Source: Microbacterium lushaniae
Lineage (GTDB): Bacteria > Actinomycetota > Actinomycetes > Actinomycetales > Microbacteriaceae
Length of the DNA: 64,000 nucleotides
Direction: 5' to 3'
NCBI RefSeq assembly: GCF_008727775.1
Contig: NZ_CP044232.1
Location: 1,488,001-1,552,000 of the forward strand
The position numbers were made by a program, and so were the translations under genes. The notes under the pieces were generated by a model. That model was given only the letters and a program-made list of their open reading frames with translations. It had not been told where the DNA came from and did not search any database. Positions 51,105 through 60,955 of this stretch are shown in pieces. The stretch's first letter is position 1, and every line of letters begins with the position of its first letter.

Positions 51105-52700
51105 ATGAAGACGTTCACGAGACCCGCGCTGGTGACGGCGACCGCGATCATCGGCGTCGTCGCCCTGGCCGGATGCGCCGGCGGAGGCAGTGGCGGCGGC
51201 GGCGGCGACGCCGACTACGTCGACGGCGGCACGTTCACGCTGTCGATGGTGGCCGACCCCGGGGCACTGGATCCGCAGATGTCCGCCGTGAGCGCGCTGT
51301 TCCAGTTGAGCCAGTTCGCCTACGACTCGCTGGTCTCCCTCGACGAGGAGGGCGAGATCCAATCGCAGCTCGCGTCGGAGTGGGAGCTCGAGGGCGACAC
51401 CCTCACGCTCACCCTCAACGACGGCATCACGTGTTCGGATGGCTCGGAGTTCACTGCCGACACCGCGGCGCAGAACCTGACCTGGATCGGCGACCCGGAG
51501 AACCAGAGCCCCTTCCTGGGCACGTTCTTCCCGCCCGGGGCGACGGCCGAGGCCGACGGCAGCACTCTCACCATCACGCTCGCCGGTCCGGCGCCCTTCG
51601 TTCTGCAGGGGCTCGCGAACCTGCCCATGGTGTGCGAGGCCGGCCTGGCCGACCGCGGACAGCTCAGCGACGGAACACTGGGCACGGGACCGTACGTCCT
51701 GACCGAGGCCGTGCAGAACGACCACTACACGTACGAGCTGAACGAGGACTACGCGTGGGGCCCGGGCGGCGCCACGACCCAGGAGCAGGGGCTGCCCGCC
51801 AAGGTGGTGGCACGAGTCATCCCCAACGAGACCACCGCGGCCAACCTCGTCATGTCGGGCGAGGTCAACGCCGCCGCCATCGTCGGCCCCGATGCCCAGC
51901 GCCTGGAGGGCGCGGGGCTGTACTCGCAGCAGGTCGAGGCGCTCGTGGGCGAGCACTGGTTCAATCAGGATGACACCCGCCCCACGAGCGACCCCGCCGT
52001 GCGCATCGCGCTGACGCAGGCGCTCGACCTCGCCGAGCTGCAGAAGGTGCTCACCAGCGGCGCGGGCGCCCCGGCCACCCGGCTCTCGGTCGTCGAGCCC
52101 TCATCGTGCGACTACGACGCGGTCAGCGGGAACGTCCCGGCCACCGATGTGGACGCCGCCGCGGCGGCACTGGACGCGGCCGGCTGGGTGGAAGGCGCCG
52201 ACGGCGTCCGTGAGAAGGACGGGCAGAAGCTCGCGCTGTCCTTCCTGTACGCCAACACGCTCGGCACCGGCGGCACGTCGGCGGCCGAACTGGCCGTGAG
52301 CGCGTGGGAGGAGATCGGCGTGCAGGTGACCGCGACGCAGAACGACTCCACGACCTTGTCCAACGCGATCTTCGGCACCGGGGACTGGGACATGGCCTGG
52401 GTGCCGCTGAACGTCAACAACCCCGACCAGGTCGTCGGCTTCCTCTCGGGACCGACGGCGCCGGAGGGCACCAACTTCGCCGGCATCCAGAACGCCGACT
52501 ACGAAGCCGCCGTCGCCGAGGCGATGACGATCCCCGGCACCGAGGGATGCGACGCGTGGCAGGCGGCGGAGGAGGCCCTGTTCCAGGCCGCCGACGTGGT
52601 GCCGTTCGCCAACAACGTCGTGAAGACCTTCGGCAACAAGGCGGAGTTCACCATGATCGACACGGTCATCCCGACGAGCATCCGCCTCCTCGCGCAGTAA
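51105..52700 (+). CDS. peptide ABC transporter substrate-binding lipoprotein (DppA/family 5)
   Basis: The 531-aa protein has a lipobox LAGC (Cys24), a Gly-rich linker and the family 5 extracellular solute-binding fold: GGTFTLSMVADPGALDPQMS, FAYDSLVSLDEEGEIQSQLA and LGTGPYVLTEAVQNDHYTYE. It would capture short peptides. GAAGAGAGAATC is the ribosome site. The genes that follow supply its permeases and ATPases. Confidence 0.93.
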   Translation: MKTFTRPALVTATAIIGVVALAGCAGGGSGGGGGDADYVDGGTFTLSMVADPGALDPQMSAVSALFQLSQFAYDSLVSLDEEGEIQSQLASEWELEGDTLTLTLNDGITCSDGSEFTADTAAQNLTWIGDPENQSPFLGTFFPPGATAEADGSTLTITLAGPAPFVLQGLANLPMVCEAGLADRGQLSDGTLGTGPYVLTEAVQNDHYTYELNEDYAWGPGGATTQEQGLPAKVVARVIPNETTAANLVMSGEVNAAAIVGPDAQRLEGAGLYSQQVEALVGEHWFNQDDTRPTSDPAVRIALTQALDLAELQKVLTSGAGAPATRLSVVEPSSCDYDAVSGNVPATDVDAAAAALDAAGWVEGADGVREKDGQKLALSFLYANTLGTGGTSAAELAVSAWEEIGVQVTATQNDSTTLSNAIFGTGDWDMAWVPLNVNNPDQVVGFLSGPTAPEGTNFAGIQNADYEAAVAEAMTIPGTEGCDAWQAAEEALFQAADVVPFANNVVKTFGNKAEFTMIDTVIPTSIRLLAQ

Positions 52701-52752
52701 CCGGCAGTAACCGCGGTCGCACGACGACCGGCGCAGGAAGGAACGTCCCCCC

Positions 52753-53751
52753 ATGGCCACCACGGCAGTCGCCCCGCTCCGCGAGGAGGTGCGCCGCGCC
52801 CGCGATCATCGCTGGCTGCGGTTCATCGCCCGGCGGACGGGGCGACTGCTCGTGTCGCTGTGGATCCTGGTGACCGCCGCCTTCCTGATGATCCACCTCA
52901 TCCCGGGCGACCCCGTGCGCACGGCTCTGGGGCCGACGGCCTCCGCCGAGCTGGTCGCCGCCAAGCGCGAGTCGCTCGGGCTGAACGATCCGCTGCCGGT
53001 GCAGTACATCGACTACCTCCGCGGCCTGCTCGTCGGCGACTTCGGCATCTCGATCCAGTCGAGCCTGCCTGCCGTCGACGTGATCACGGTGCGGCTTCCG
53101 GCCACCGCGAGCCTGGCCCTGCTCGCGTTCGTCTTCGCCGTCGCCATCTCCGTGCCGGTGGGCGTCATCATGGCCGTCGCCACCCGTCGTGGCCGGCGCC
53201 GCAAGCTCGAGCTCGGGTTCGCCACGGGCAGCGTCCTGGTCTCGGCGATCCCCGACTTCCTCCTGGGCGTCGCGCTCGTGGCGGTCTTCGGCGTCTCGCT
53301 CGGATGGCTCCCCATCGCCGGGCGCAGCGGCCCGGAGTCCTACATCCTGCCCGTCATCGCCCTCTCGCTCGGCCCGGCCGCCGTCCTGGCCCGCATCGTG
53401 CGCGTCGAGATGCTCGGCGTGCTGGAGGCGGACTTCGTCCGCACCGCCCGCGCCAAGCGGCTGCCGGCGTGGCGCATCCACCTCACGCACGCCCTCCCCA
53501 ACGCCGTGACCGCCGCCCTCACCCTCGGCGGTCTCCTGCTGGGCTCGCTCGTGGTGGGCACCGTGCTCGTGGAGAACGTCTTCGCGTGGCCGGGCCTGGG
53601 CTCCACGATCGTGTCGGCCATCCAGACGAAGGACTACCCGATGGTGCAGGCGACGGTGCTCGTGTACGGCGCCGGGGTGCTGATCATCAACACCGTCGTC
53701 GATGCCATTCTGGCCGCGCTCGATCCGCGCACCACCGTGGGGGAGCACTGA
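52753..53751 (+). CDS. dipeptide/oligopeptide ABC permease (DppB-like)
   Basis: The 332-aa protein is a typical DppB permease with an N-terminal LLVSLWILVTAAFLMIHLIP helix, five more helices and the EAA loop RTARAKRLPAWRIHLTHALP. The second permease starts 1 bp after its stop (TGACATG). Confidence 0.93.
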   Translation: MATTAVAPLREEVRRARDHRWLRFIARRTGRLLVSLWILVTAAFLMIHLIPGDPVRTALGPTASAELVAAKRESLGLNDPLPVQYIDYLRGLLVGDFGISIQSSLPAVDVITVRLPATASLALLAFVFAVAISVPVGVIMAVATRRGRRRKLELGFATGSVLVSAIPDFLLGVALVAVFGVSLGWLPIAGRSGPESYILPVIALSLGPAAVLARIVRVEMLGVLEADFVRTARAKRLPAWRIHLTHALPNAVTAALTLGGLLLGSLVVGTVLVENVFAWPGLGSTIVSAIQTKDYPMVQATVLVYGAGVLIINTVVDAILAALDPRTTVGEH

Positions 53752-53752
53752 C

Positions 53753-55651
53753 ATGCGCATCCTGCGCCGCACCCTCATGACGCCGCTGGGCGCGACGGCG
53801 GCCGTACTGCTGACGCTCGTGCTCCTGACCGCGATCTTCGCCCCCGTCCTGTGGGGTGCGCAGGCCGACACGTTCGACACGGACGACATCCTCGCCGGCC
53901 CGTCCGGCGAGCATCTCATCGGCACCGACGGGCTGGGCCGCGACCTGCTCCTGCGGGTCCTGGTCGCCACGCGCCTGTCGGTCGTGCTCGCCCTCACCGC
54001 CACCTTCGTCGCGGTGAGCGCGGGGCTTCTGCTCGGAGTCGCGCCGTACCTGCTGGGGCGGGCGGGGCGCCCGGTCACGTGGTTCGTCGGCATCGCCGTC
54101 GCCTTCCCGGGTCTCCTGCTCGCGCTGTTCTTCGCCGTCATCTTCGGCAGCGGCTGGGTGGGGGCGACCCTCGCGATCGGCCTCGCCGGCGCGCCGTCGT
54201 TCGGCCGGCTGTGCCAGACGCTCGTGGCCGGCATCGCGGCGCGCGATTTCGTCGCCGCCGCGCGCGTGGGCGGCGTCGGCCGCGTGCGCGTGCTGTTCCG
54301 CCACATCCTGCCCAACATCGGCGAACCGCTCATCGTGAACGCCACGATCGGTGCAGGCGGTGCGCTGCTGTCGTTCGCGGGGCTGTCGTTCCTGGGCCTG
54401 GGGGTGCAGCCGCCCGAGTACGACTGGGGCCGCCTCATGATGGAGGGCCTGTCGGGCATCTACATCAATCCGCTGGCGGCGCTGGCCCCCGGCTTGGCCG
54501 TCGTCATCGCCGGCCTCGCGTTCAACCTCGTCGGGGAGTCGGCCGCGCGCGCCCTGGGGATCCGCAGCACGGGCCTCATCGCGACGCTCGCGACGGTGCA
54601 GCCGCGCACGGCGCGCCCCGAATCCGCGCCCGCCGCCGACGAGGTGCTCGCCGTGCGCGATCTGACGGTGACCTTCCCCGGTCCCGATGGGCCCGTGTCG
54701 CCCGTGCGCGGTGTGTCGTTCACGGTGCGCCGCGGAGAGGTCGTCGGCATCGTCGGAGAGTCGGGTTCGGGGAAGTCGCTCACCGCGCTGTCGATCGCAC
54801 AGCTCGTCGAGTCGCCGGGGGTGGTGGATGCCGCGACCCTGCGCTTCCTCGGAACCGAACTGCTCGAGGGCGGCCCCGCCGAGCACCGGCGCCTGCTGGG
54901 CACGTCGTTGGCGATGGTGTTCCAAGACCCCATGACGAGCTTCAACCCGACCAAGCGCATGGGCGCGCAGCTCAGCGAGGTGGCGATCCACCACGGCGGC
55001 ATGACCCGTCGCGAGGCGCACGCGCGGGCGGTGGATCGGCTCGCGGCCGTCCGCATCGCCGACCCGGCGAGACGTGCCAAGCAGTACCCGCACGAGTTCT
55101 CCGGCGGCATGCGCCAGCGCGCGATGATCGGCATGGGCCTCATGGGCAGCCCCAGGCTCATCATCGCCGACGAGCCCACCACGGCGCTGGACGTGACGGT
55201 GCAGCGCCAGGTGCTGAACCTGCTGAAGGCCATCCGCGACGAGGACGACGTCGCGATCCTGCTGATCAGCCACGATGTCTCGGTGGTCGCCGAGATCTGC
55301 GACCGCGTGCTCGTGATGTACGCCGGGCGCATCGTGGAAGACCTGCCCGCGTCCCAGCTCAGTCGTGCCCGCCATCCCTACACGCGCGCGCTGCTGGCCG
55401 CCGTGCCCGACATGGAGACCGACCTCCAGCGCCCGCTGGCGACGGTGCCCGGCCGCCCCGTCGACCCCGCGCACATGCCGGCGGGATGCGCCTACGCGGC
55501 GCGCTGCCCGCTCGCCGACGCGCACTCCCGGGCGGTGGAGCCGCCGCTGGTGGCGGATGCGACGGGCGCCCGTGTCGCGTGCTGGCACGCGGGCGAACCC
55601 CTGCCGGTCCCCGTCGTGCCCGCGCGCGATCCGGAGGAGGTCGTGGCATGA
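53753..55651 (+). CDS. fused peptide ABC permease (DppC-like) and ATPase (DppD-like)
   Basis: The 632-aa protein has a DppC permease domain (about 1-275, with an N-terminal helix, GTDGLGRDLLLRVLVATRLS and the EAA loop AARVGGVGRVRVLFRHILPN) and an ABC ATPase domain (about 300-610). The ATPase has Walker A GESGSGKS, Q-loop MVFQDPMTSFNP, signature FSGGMRQRAMIG, Walker B LIIADEPTTALD and the oligopeptide C-terminal domain AGCAYAARCPLADAHS. In most organisms these are separate genes. No frame break is present. Confidence 0.95.
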   Translation: MRILRRTLMTPLGATAAVLLTLVLLTAIFAPVLWGAQADTFDTDDILAGPSGEHLIGTDGLGRDLLLRVLVATRLSVVLALTATFVAVSAGLLLGVAPYLLGRAGRPVTWFVGIAVAFPGLLLALFFAVIFGSGWVGATLAIGLAGAPSFGRLCQTLVAGIAARDFVAAARVGGVGRVRVLFRHILPNIGEPLIVNATIGAGGALLSFAGLSFLGLGVQPPEYDWGRLMMEGLSGIYINPLAALAPGLAVVIAGLAFNLVGESAARALGIRSTGLIATLATVQPRTARPESAPAADEVLAVRDLTVTFPGPDGPVSPVRGVSFTVRRGEVVGIVGESGSGKSLTALSIAQLVESPGVVDAATLRFLGTELLEGGPAEHRRLLGTSLAMVFQDPMTSFNPTKRMGAQLSEVAIHHGGMTRREAHARAVDRLAAVRIADPARRAKQYPHEFSGGMRQRAMIGMGLMGSPRLIIADEPTTALDVTVQRQVLNLLKAIRDEDDVAILLISHDVSVVAEICDRVLVMYAGRIVEDLPASQLSRARHPYTRALLAAVPDMETDLQRPLATVPGRPVDPAHMPAGCAYAARCPLADAHSRAVEPPLVADATGARVACWHAGEPLPVPVVPARDPEEVVA

Positions 55652-56415
55652 GCGAACTGCGCTTCGAGGACGTCAGCGTGCGCTTCGGGTCCGGCCGGTC
55701 GGCGACGACCGCCGTGGACGGGGTGACTCTCACGATCCCCGACGGAGAGGTGCTCGGGCTGGTGGGGGAGTCGGGCTCGGGCAAGTCGACGGTGGCCCGT
55801 GCGGCGGTGGGGCTCGTTCCCCTGCACCAGGGCCGCATCCTCCTGGACGGGCAGCCGATCGACCCGCGCCGCGGGCGCCGTCCGCTGCAGATGGTGTTCC
55901 AGGATCCGTTCTCCTCACTCGATCCGCGCATGACGATCGGTGCGAGCATCGCCGAGATCATGCCCAGGGGGATGGGCCGCTCCGCCCAGCGGGCGGAGGT
56001 CGAACGGCTCCTGGACCTCGTGCACCTGGACCCGGCGCGGGCCGGCGCCTATCCGGCGGACCTCTCCGGCGGTCAGCGCCAGCGCGTCGCGATCGCCCGT
56101 GCGCTTGCCGGTCAGCCGAAGGTGCTCATCGCCGACGAGATCACCTCCGCGCTGGACGTGTCCATCCAGGGGGCGATCCTCAACCTCGTCCGCGAGCTTC
56201 AGGCCGAGCTCGGACTGTCGATGCTCTTCATCTCCCACAACCTCGCCGTCGTGCGCTACGTCGCCTCCCGCATCGCCGTCATGCATCAGGGCCGCATCGT
56301 CGAGCAGGGACCCACGTCCGACGTCCTGAGCGACCCGCAGGACGACTACACCCGCGAACTCCTGGCCGCCATCCCCGGCCGGATCCCGCTTCACGCGCAA
56401 GGAGAACACCCGTGA
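55648..56415 (+). CDS. peptide ABC transporter ATPase (DppF-like)
   Basis: The 255-aa protein has Walker A GESGSGKST, Q-loop VFQDPFSSLDP, signature LSGGQRQRVAIA, Walker B VLIADEITSALDVS and H-loop FISHNLAVVRYVA. It pairs with the ATPase domain of the preceding fusion. It overlaps the preceding fusion by 4 bp (ATGA) and the next gene by 4 bp (GTGA). Confidence 0.94.
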   Translation: MSELRFEDVSVRFGSGRSATTAVDGVTLTIPDGEVLGLVGESGSGKSTVARAAVGLVPLHQGRILLDGQPIDPRRGRRPLQMVFQDPFSSLDPRMTIGASIAEIMPRGMGRSAQRAEVERLLDLVHLDPARAGAYPADLSGGQRQRVAIARALAGQPKVLIADEITSALDVSIQGAILNLVRELQAELGLSMLFISHNLAVVRYVASRIAVMHQGRIVEQGPTSDVLSDPQDDYTRELLAAIPGRIPLHAQGEHP

Positions 56416-59400
56416 CCCGCAGACTGCGTATCGGCGACCTGGCCGCCCTCACGATCCCCAGCCAGCCCGCACTCTCACCCGACGGCGCGCGGATCGCGTA
56501 CGTCCTGGGGGGCGTCGACACGCAGGACGACCGGTCGGTGAGCTCGCTGTGGCTGGCCGAGCGGGATGCCGCGCCCCGCCGGCTCACGCGAGGTCTCGCG
56601 GATGCCGCGCCGGTGTTCTCCCCGGATGGGCAGACGCTCGCGTTCCTCCGCGAGGGACAGGTGTGGACGCTGCCGCTGGCCGGGGGAGACGCGCAGCAGC
56701 GCACGAGCCTCCCGCTGGGCGCGGGGCCCGCGGTGTGGAGCCCCGACGGCGCCACGATCGTGTTCGCCGCACCCGTCGACCTCCTTGCCGACGAGGACGA
56801 GTCGGACGAGGACCGCGCGGCACGCGAATCCAGCCCGATCGTCACCGACGGCGCGGGCTACCAGGCCGACGGCATGGGCTTCCTCCGCGGCATCCGCACG
56901 CAGCTGCACGCGCTGGATGTCGCCTCCGGAGAGGTCCGGCAGCTCACCGACGCCGACGCGTTCGCCTCCGGCCCGGCGTGGTCGCCCGACGGCACGCGGC
57001 TGGCGTACGTCGCCAAGCCCGCCGGCGTGGACGATCTCACCTACCGCTCCGCCGTGCACGTGCTGGACCCCGCCGACCCGGCCGCACCGCCGGCGATCGT
57101 GGCCTTCGAGGGCGGGGCCGCGGCGACCGTCGCCTACGCGCCGGACGGCCGCATGGTCGTCGCCGGCTGGCCGGGGGAGCCCACCGGCATCGCACGGCTG
57201 TACCGCGTCGACCCGGCCACGGGCGAAGCCGTGGAACTGGCCGCAGCCCTCGATCGCAACATCATGCCCGGCGGGCCCGGCTACCCCGGCGGCCTCCCGC
57301 AGGTGTCCACCGCCGGCGACGTCGTCTTCGCCGCCCGCGACCGCGGCTGCACGCACGTGTACGCCGTGGCGCTGGAGGGCGGGGAACCCCGGCTCGTGCA
57401 CGGTGGCGACGCCCACGTCGTCAGTGGGCTCGCCGTCGCCGGCGACGATGCGGCGATCGTCCTGGCCACCGCGACCTCGTTCGGCGAGATCGTGCGCATC
57501 GACCTCGCCTCCGGCGACGAGCAGGTGGTCACCGACCACGGGGCCGCCCTCGGGGATGTCGAGCTCTTCGTGCGCGAATCGCGCGAGTTCGCCATCAGCG
57601 ACGGCGTCACGGTGCAGGGCTGGATTCTGCGCGACCCCGCGCGCACCGGGCCTGCACCGCTCCTGGTCGACGTGCACGGCGGCCCGCACAACGCGTGGAA
57701 CGGCGCGGTGGACGACATGCACCTGTACCACCAGGAGCTCGTCAGCCGCGGATGGAGCGTCCTCATGCTGAACCCGCGCGGCAGCGACGGGTACGGCGAG
57801 GAGTTCTTCACGGCCGTGAACGGACGATGGGGCGAAGTCGACGCGAAGGACTTCCTCGAGCCGGTCGACCAGCTCGTGGCCGAGGGCACCGCCGATCCGA
57901 AGCGGCTCGCGCTCACCGGCTACAGCTACGGCGGGTTCATGACGTGCTACCTCACCAGCCGCGACGACCGGTTCGCGGCGGCCGTCGCCGGCGGGGTCGT
58001 GAGCGACCTGACGAGCATGGGCGGCACGGCCGACGAAGCGCATCTGCTGAACGTGTTCGAGGTGGCCGCGATGCCGTGGGACCCGCGCGACCGCGACCGC
58101 ATCGCCGCGATGAATCCGTACGCGCAGGTCGACCGCGTGCAGACGCCGACCCTCGTGCTGCACGGCGGCGCCGACGTGCGCTGCCCCGTGGGGCAGGCCG
58201 AGCAGTGGCATCTCGCCCTGCGCGAGCGCGGCGTGCCGACCCGTCTCGTGCTCTACCCCGGCGGCAGTCACCTCTTCCCGCTCGCGGGGCGGCCGAGCCA
58301 CCGGATCGACTACAACACGCGCGTCGTGGAGTGGGTGGAGCAGTACGCGGCGGATGCGGCGGGCCCGCGCCCTGCCACGATCGACGCGGCGCGCTGGCAG
58401 CGGCGCCTCGTGGCGCTGGCCAAGCGCCACAAGGTCCCCGGCGCGCAACTGGGCATCCTCCGGCTGGGCGACGGCCGCGCCGACGATGTCGTGGTCGCCG
58501 CTCATGGGACTCTCAACAAGAATCTCGAGACCGCACCGGTGACGAAGGACTCGATCTTCCAGATCGGGTCGATCTCCAAGGTGTGGACGGCGAGCGTCAT
58601 CATGCGTCTGGTGGACGAGGGCAGGCTCACCCTCGAGACGAAGGTGAAGGACGTCCTCCCCGGCTTCCGCCTGAGCGAGGACGAGCTCACCGACGGCGTC
58701 ACGATCCGGCACCTGCTGACCCACACAAGCGGGCTGGACGGAGACGTGTTCACCGACACCGGGCGGGGGGATGACTGCATCCAGAAGTACGTCGACCTCC
58801 TCGACACGGCCGGCAAGAACCATCCGCTGGGCGCCACCTGGTCGTACTGCAACTCCGGTTACTCCGTGCTCGGGCGGATCATCGAGGTCCTCACCGGCAA
58901 GACGTGGGACGCGGCGATGAGTGAACTGCTCTACGAGCCGCTGGACCTCACGCACACGGTGACGCTTCCCGAGGACGCCATCCTGCACGGGGCGGCCGTG
59001 GGGCACGTCGAAGTCGCGGGGGAGCAGATCGTGACCCCCGCGTGGCTCCTGCCGCGCGGAATCGGCCCGGCCGGGCTCATCACCTCGCGCGCCGAGGACG
59101 TGCTCGCGTTCGCCCGGCTGCACATGACCGGTGGTGTGACGGCCGGCGGCGAGCGCATCCTCAGCGAGGACGTCGTGGCGCAGATGCAGGCCTTCCAGGC
59201 CGAGGTGCCCGACAAGCACGTCCTGGGCGACTCGTGGGGGCTGGGGTGGATCCGGTTCGACTGGAACGGCGACCGCCTGTACGGGCACGACGGCAACACC
59301 CTCGGTCAGGCGGCGTTCCTGCGCATCCATCCCGAGTCGGGCGTGGCCGTGACGCTGCTCACCAACGGCGGCCACACGCGCGACCTGTACGAGGAGCTCT

Positions 59401-59834
59401 ACCGCGAGATCTTCGCCGAGCTGTCGGGCCTGGACATGAGCCACCCCGTCACGATCCCCGCCGAACCGGTCGAGGTCGACCTCACACCGTTCGTCGGCAC
59501 GTACGAGCGCGCCTCGGTGCGCATGGAGATCTTCGCCGGTGAGGACGGGCCGCGACTGCGGACGACGATGCTCGGCCCGCTGGCGGAGCTCGAGCCCCAC
59601 ACCGTCGAGGAGTACCCGCTGGTCGCCCTGGACGACCACCTGTTCGCCCTGCGCGCCCCCGGCACCCAGACCTGGATGACGCTCACCTTCTACTCCCTCC
59701 CCACGGGCGAGGAGTACCTCCACTTCGGCGCGCGTGCGACCCCCAAGGTGTCGGACCGCGTGCCGGCCCCGGGCGCCCAGGCGTCGGCGGATGCTGCGGC
59801 CGAACCGGCGGAGAAGGTCGACGTGCCGGCATGA
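56412..59834 (+). CDS. S9 prolyl-oligopeptidase-like peptidase fused to a class C beta-lactamase-fold serine hydrolase
   Basis: The 1140-aa protein has two catalytic modules. The first (about 1-655) is a WD-like propeller and an alpha/beta-hydrolase with GYSYGG (Ser505), GGADVRCP (Asp588) and GGSHLF (His620), as in acylaminoacyl peptidases. The second (about 660-1115) has SISK (Ser720, Lys723), YCN (Tyr812, Asn814) and HDGNT (His959) and is a paralogue of the 49666 protein. The GTG start overlaps the ATPase stop. No signal peptide. This is the most unusual gene in the window. Confidence 0.9.
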   Translation: MTRRLRIGDLAALTIPSQPALSPDGARIAYVLGGVDTQDDRSVSSLWLAERDAAPRRLTRGLADAAPVFSPDGQTLAFLREGQVWTLPLAGGDAQQRTSLPLGAGPAVWSPDGATIVFAAPVDLLADEDESDEDRAARESSPIVTDGAGYQADGMGFLRGIRTQLHALDVASGEVRQLTDADAFASGPAWSPDGTRLAYVAKPAGVDDLTYRSAVHVLDPADPAAPPAIVAFEGGAAATVAYAPDGRMVVAGWPGEPTGIARLYRVDPATGEAVELAAALDRNIMPGGPGYPGGLPQVSTAGDVVFAARDRGCTHVYAVALEGGEPRLVHGGDAHVVSGLAVAGDDAAIVLATATSFGEIVRIDLASGDEQVVTDHGAALGDVELFVRESREFAISDGVTVQGWILRDPARTGPAPLLVDVHGGPHNAWNGAVDDMHLYHQELVSRGWSVLMLNPRGSDGYGEEFFTAVNGRWGEVDAKDFLEPVDQLVAEGTADPKRLALTGYSYGGFMTCYLTSRDDRFAAAVAGGVVSDLTSMGGTADEAHLLNVFEVAAMPWDPRDRDRIAAMNPYAQVDRVQTPTLVLHGGADVRCPVGQAEQWHLALRERGVPTRLVLYPGGSHLFPLAGRPSHRIDYNTRVVEWVEQYAADAAGPRPATIDAARWQRRLVALAKRHKVPGAQLGILRLGDGRADDVVVAAHGTLNKNLETAPVTKDSIFQIGSISKVWTASVIMRLVDEGRLTLETKVKDVLPGFRLSEDELTDGVTIRHLLTHTSGLDGDVFTDTGRGDDCIQKYVDLLDTAGKNHPLGATWSYCNSGYSVLGRIIEVLTGKTWDAAMSELLYEPLDLTHTVTLPEDAILHGAAVGHVEVAGEQIVTPAWLLPRGIGPAGLITSRAEDVLAFARLHMTGGVTAGGERILSEDVVAQMQAFQAEVPDKHVLGDSWGLGWIRFDWNGDRLYGHDGNTLGQAAFLRIHPESGVAVTLLTNGGHTRDLYEELYREIFAELSGLDMSHPVTIPAEPVEVDLTPFVGTYERASVRMEIFAGEDGPRLRTTMLGPLAELEPHTVEEYPLVALDDHLFALRAPGTQTWMTLTFYSLPTGEEYLHFGARATPKVSDRVPAPGAQASADAAAEPAEKVDVPA

Positions 59835-60955
59835 TCACCGCTGCCTCCGACGTCGCGACGGACGTGCTCGTCGGCACGCTGCGTCGCCTGGTCGAATGCG
59901 AGTCGCCCTCCGCCGATCACGCCGCCGTGGCGCGCTCGGCCGACCTGGTCGCCGCGCTCGGCGAAGACCTGTTCGGCCGCGCCCCCGAGCGGATCGTCGT
60001 CGACGGCGTGTCGCACCTCCGGTGGTGTTTCGGCGCGCACACGCGCGTGCTCGTCCTGGCCCATCACGACACCGTCTGGCCCCTGGGCACGCTGGCGCGC
60101 CTGCCCTTCGCCGTGCACGAAGACACGCTGAGGGGGCCGGGATGCTTCGACATGAAGGCCGGGCTCGCGATGGCGCTGCACGCCGTGGCGGGGCTCGAGG
60201 AGCGCGACGGGGTCACGGTGCTCGTCACCGGCGACGAGGAGGTCGGCTCGCCGGCCTCTCGGGCGCTCATCGAAGACACCGTCCGCGGGGCGCATGCCGC
60301 GCTCGTGCTCGAGGCATCCGCCGACGGCGGCGCCCTGAAGCTCGAACGCAAGGGCGTGTCGCTGTACGAGATCGTGGTGCACGGGCTCGCCGCGCACGCG
60401 GGCCTGGAGCCCGAGCGGGGCGTCAACGCGACCGTGGCGCTCGCGCACGCCGTTCTGGCCGTCGCCGCCCTCGCCGACCCCGACCGGGGGACGACGGTGA
60501 CCCCCACGGTGGCGCGCTCGGGTGCGACGACGAACACCGTCCCGGCGCTGGCGACCTTCTCGGTCGACGTGCGCGCGCGCACCGTGGCGGAGCAGGAGCG
60601 CGTGGATGCGGCGGTGCGGGCCCTCGCCGCGGAGGTTCCGGGCGCCCGCCTGGAGGTGCGCGGCGGCGTCAACCGCCCGCCACTGGAGGCCGCGGCATCC
60701 GCGGCGCTGTTCCAGCGGGCACAGCACATCGCCGCGGGGCTGGGTCTCGAGCCGCTTCGAGGGGCCGCGGTGGGCGGCGCCAGCGACGGCAATTTCACGG
60801 CGGGTGCGGGCGTGCCCACGCTGGACGGTCTGGGGGCGGTGGGCGGGGGCGCCCACGCCGAGCACGAGCACGTGGTGGTGGCCGAGCTCGCCCCGCGCAC
60901 GCGCCTGCTGCGCGCGCTCATCGGCGACCTCGCCGCAGATCAGGAGACGCCATGA
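59831..60955 (+). CDS. M20-family metallopeptidase / N-acyl-amino-acid deacylase
   Basis: The 374-aa protein has the M20 zinc ligand set: LAHHDTVWP (His and Asp), the bridging Asp of PGCFDMKAG, the catalytic Glu of GDEEVGS, HAGLEPERGVNATV in the lid, and a late HAEHEHV. It resembles carboxypeptidase G2-like and desuccinylase enzymes. Its ATG overlaps the preceding stop (ATGA). Beside a GNAT-like protein and an N-acylamino acid racemase it may be an N-succinyl- or N-acyl-L-amino acid hydrolase. Confidence 0.9.
   Translation: MITAASDVATDVLVGTLRRLVECESPSADHAAVARSADLVAALGEDLFGRAPERIVVDGVSHLRWCFGAHTRVLVLAHHDTVWPLGTLARLPFAVHEDTLRGPGCFDMKAGLAMALHAVAGLEERDGVTVLVTGDEEVGSPASRALIEDTVRGAHAALVLEASADGGALKLERKGVSLYEIVVHGLAAHAGLEPERGVNATVALAHAVLAVAALADPDRGTTVTPTVARSGATTNTVPALATFSVDVRARTVAEQERVDAAVRALAAEVPGARLEVRGGVNRPPLEAAASAALFQRAQHIAAGLGLEPLRGAAVGGASDGNFTAGAGVPTLDGLGAVGGGAHAEHEHVVVAELAPRTRLLRALIGDLAADQETP

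Noticed and set aside
56475..59723. 1082-codon open frame on the minus strand
   Set aside because: It lies antisense to the S9/serine-hydrolase fusion, has no recognisable domain and reflects high-GC codon bias.
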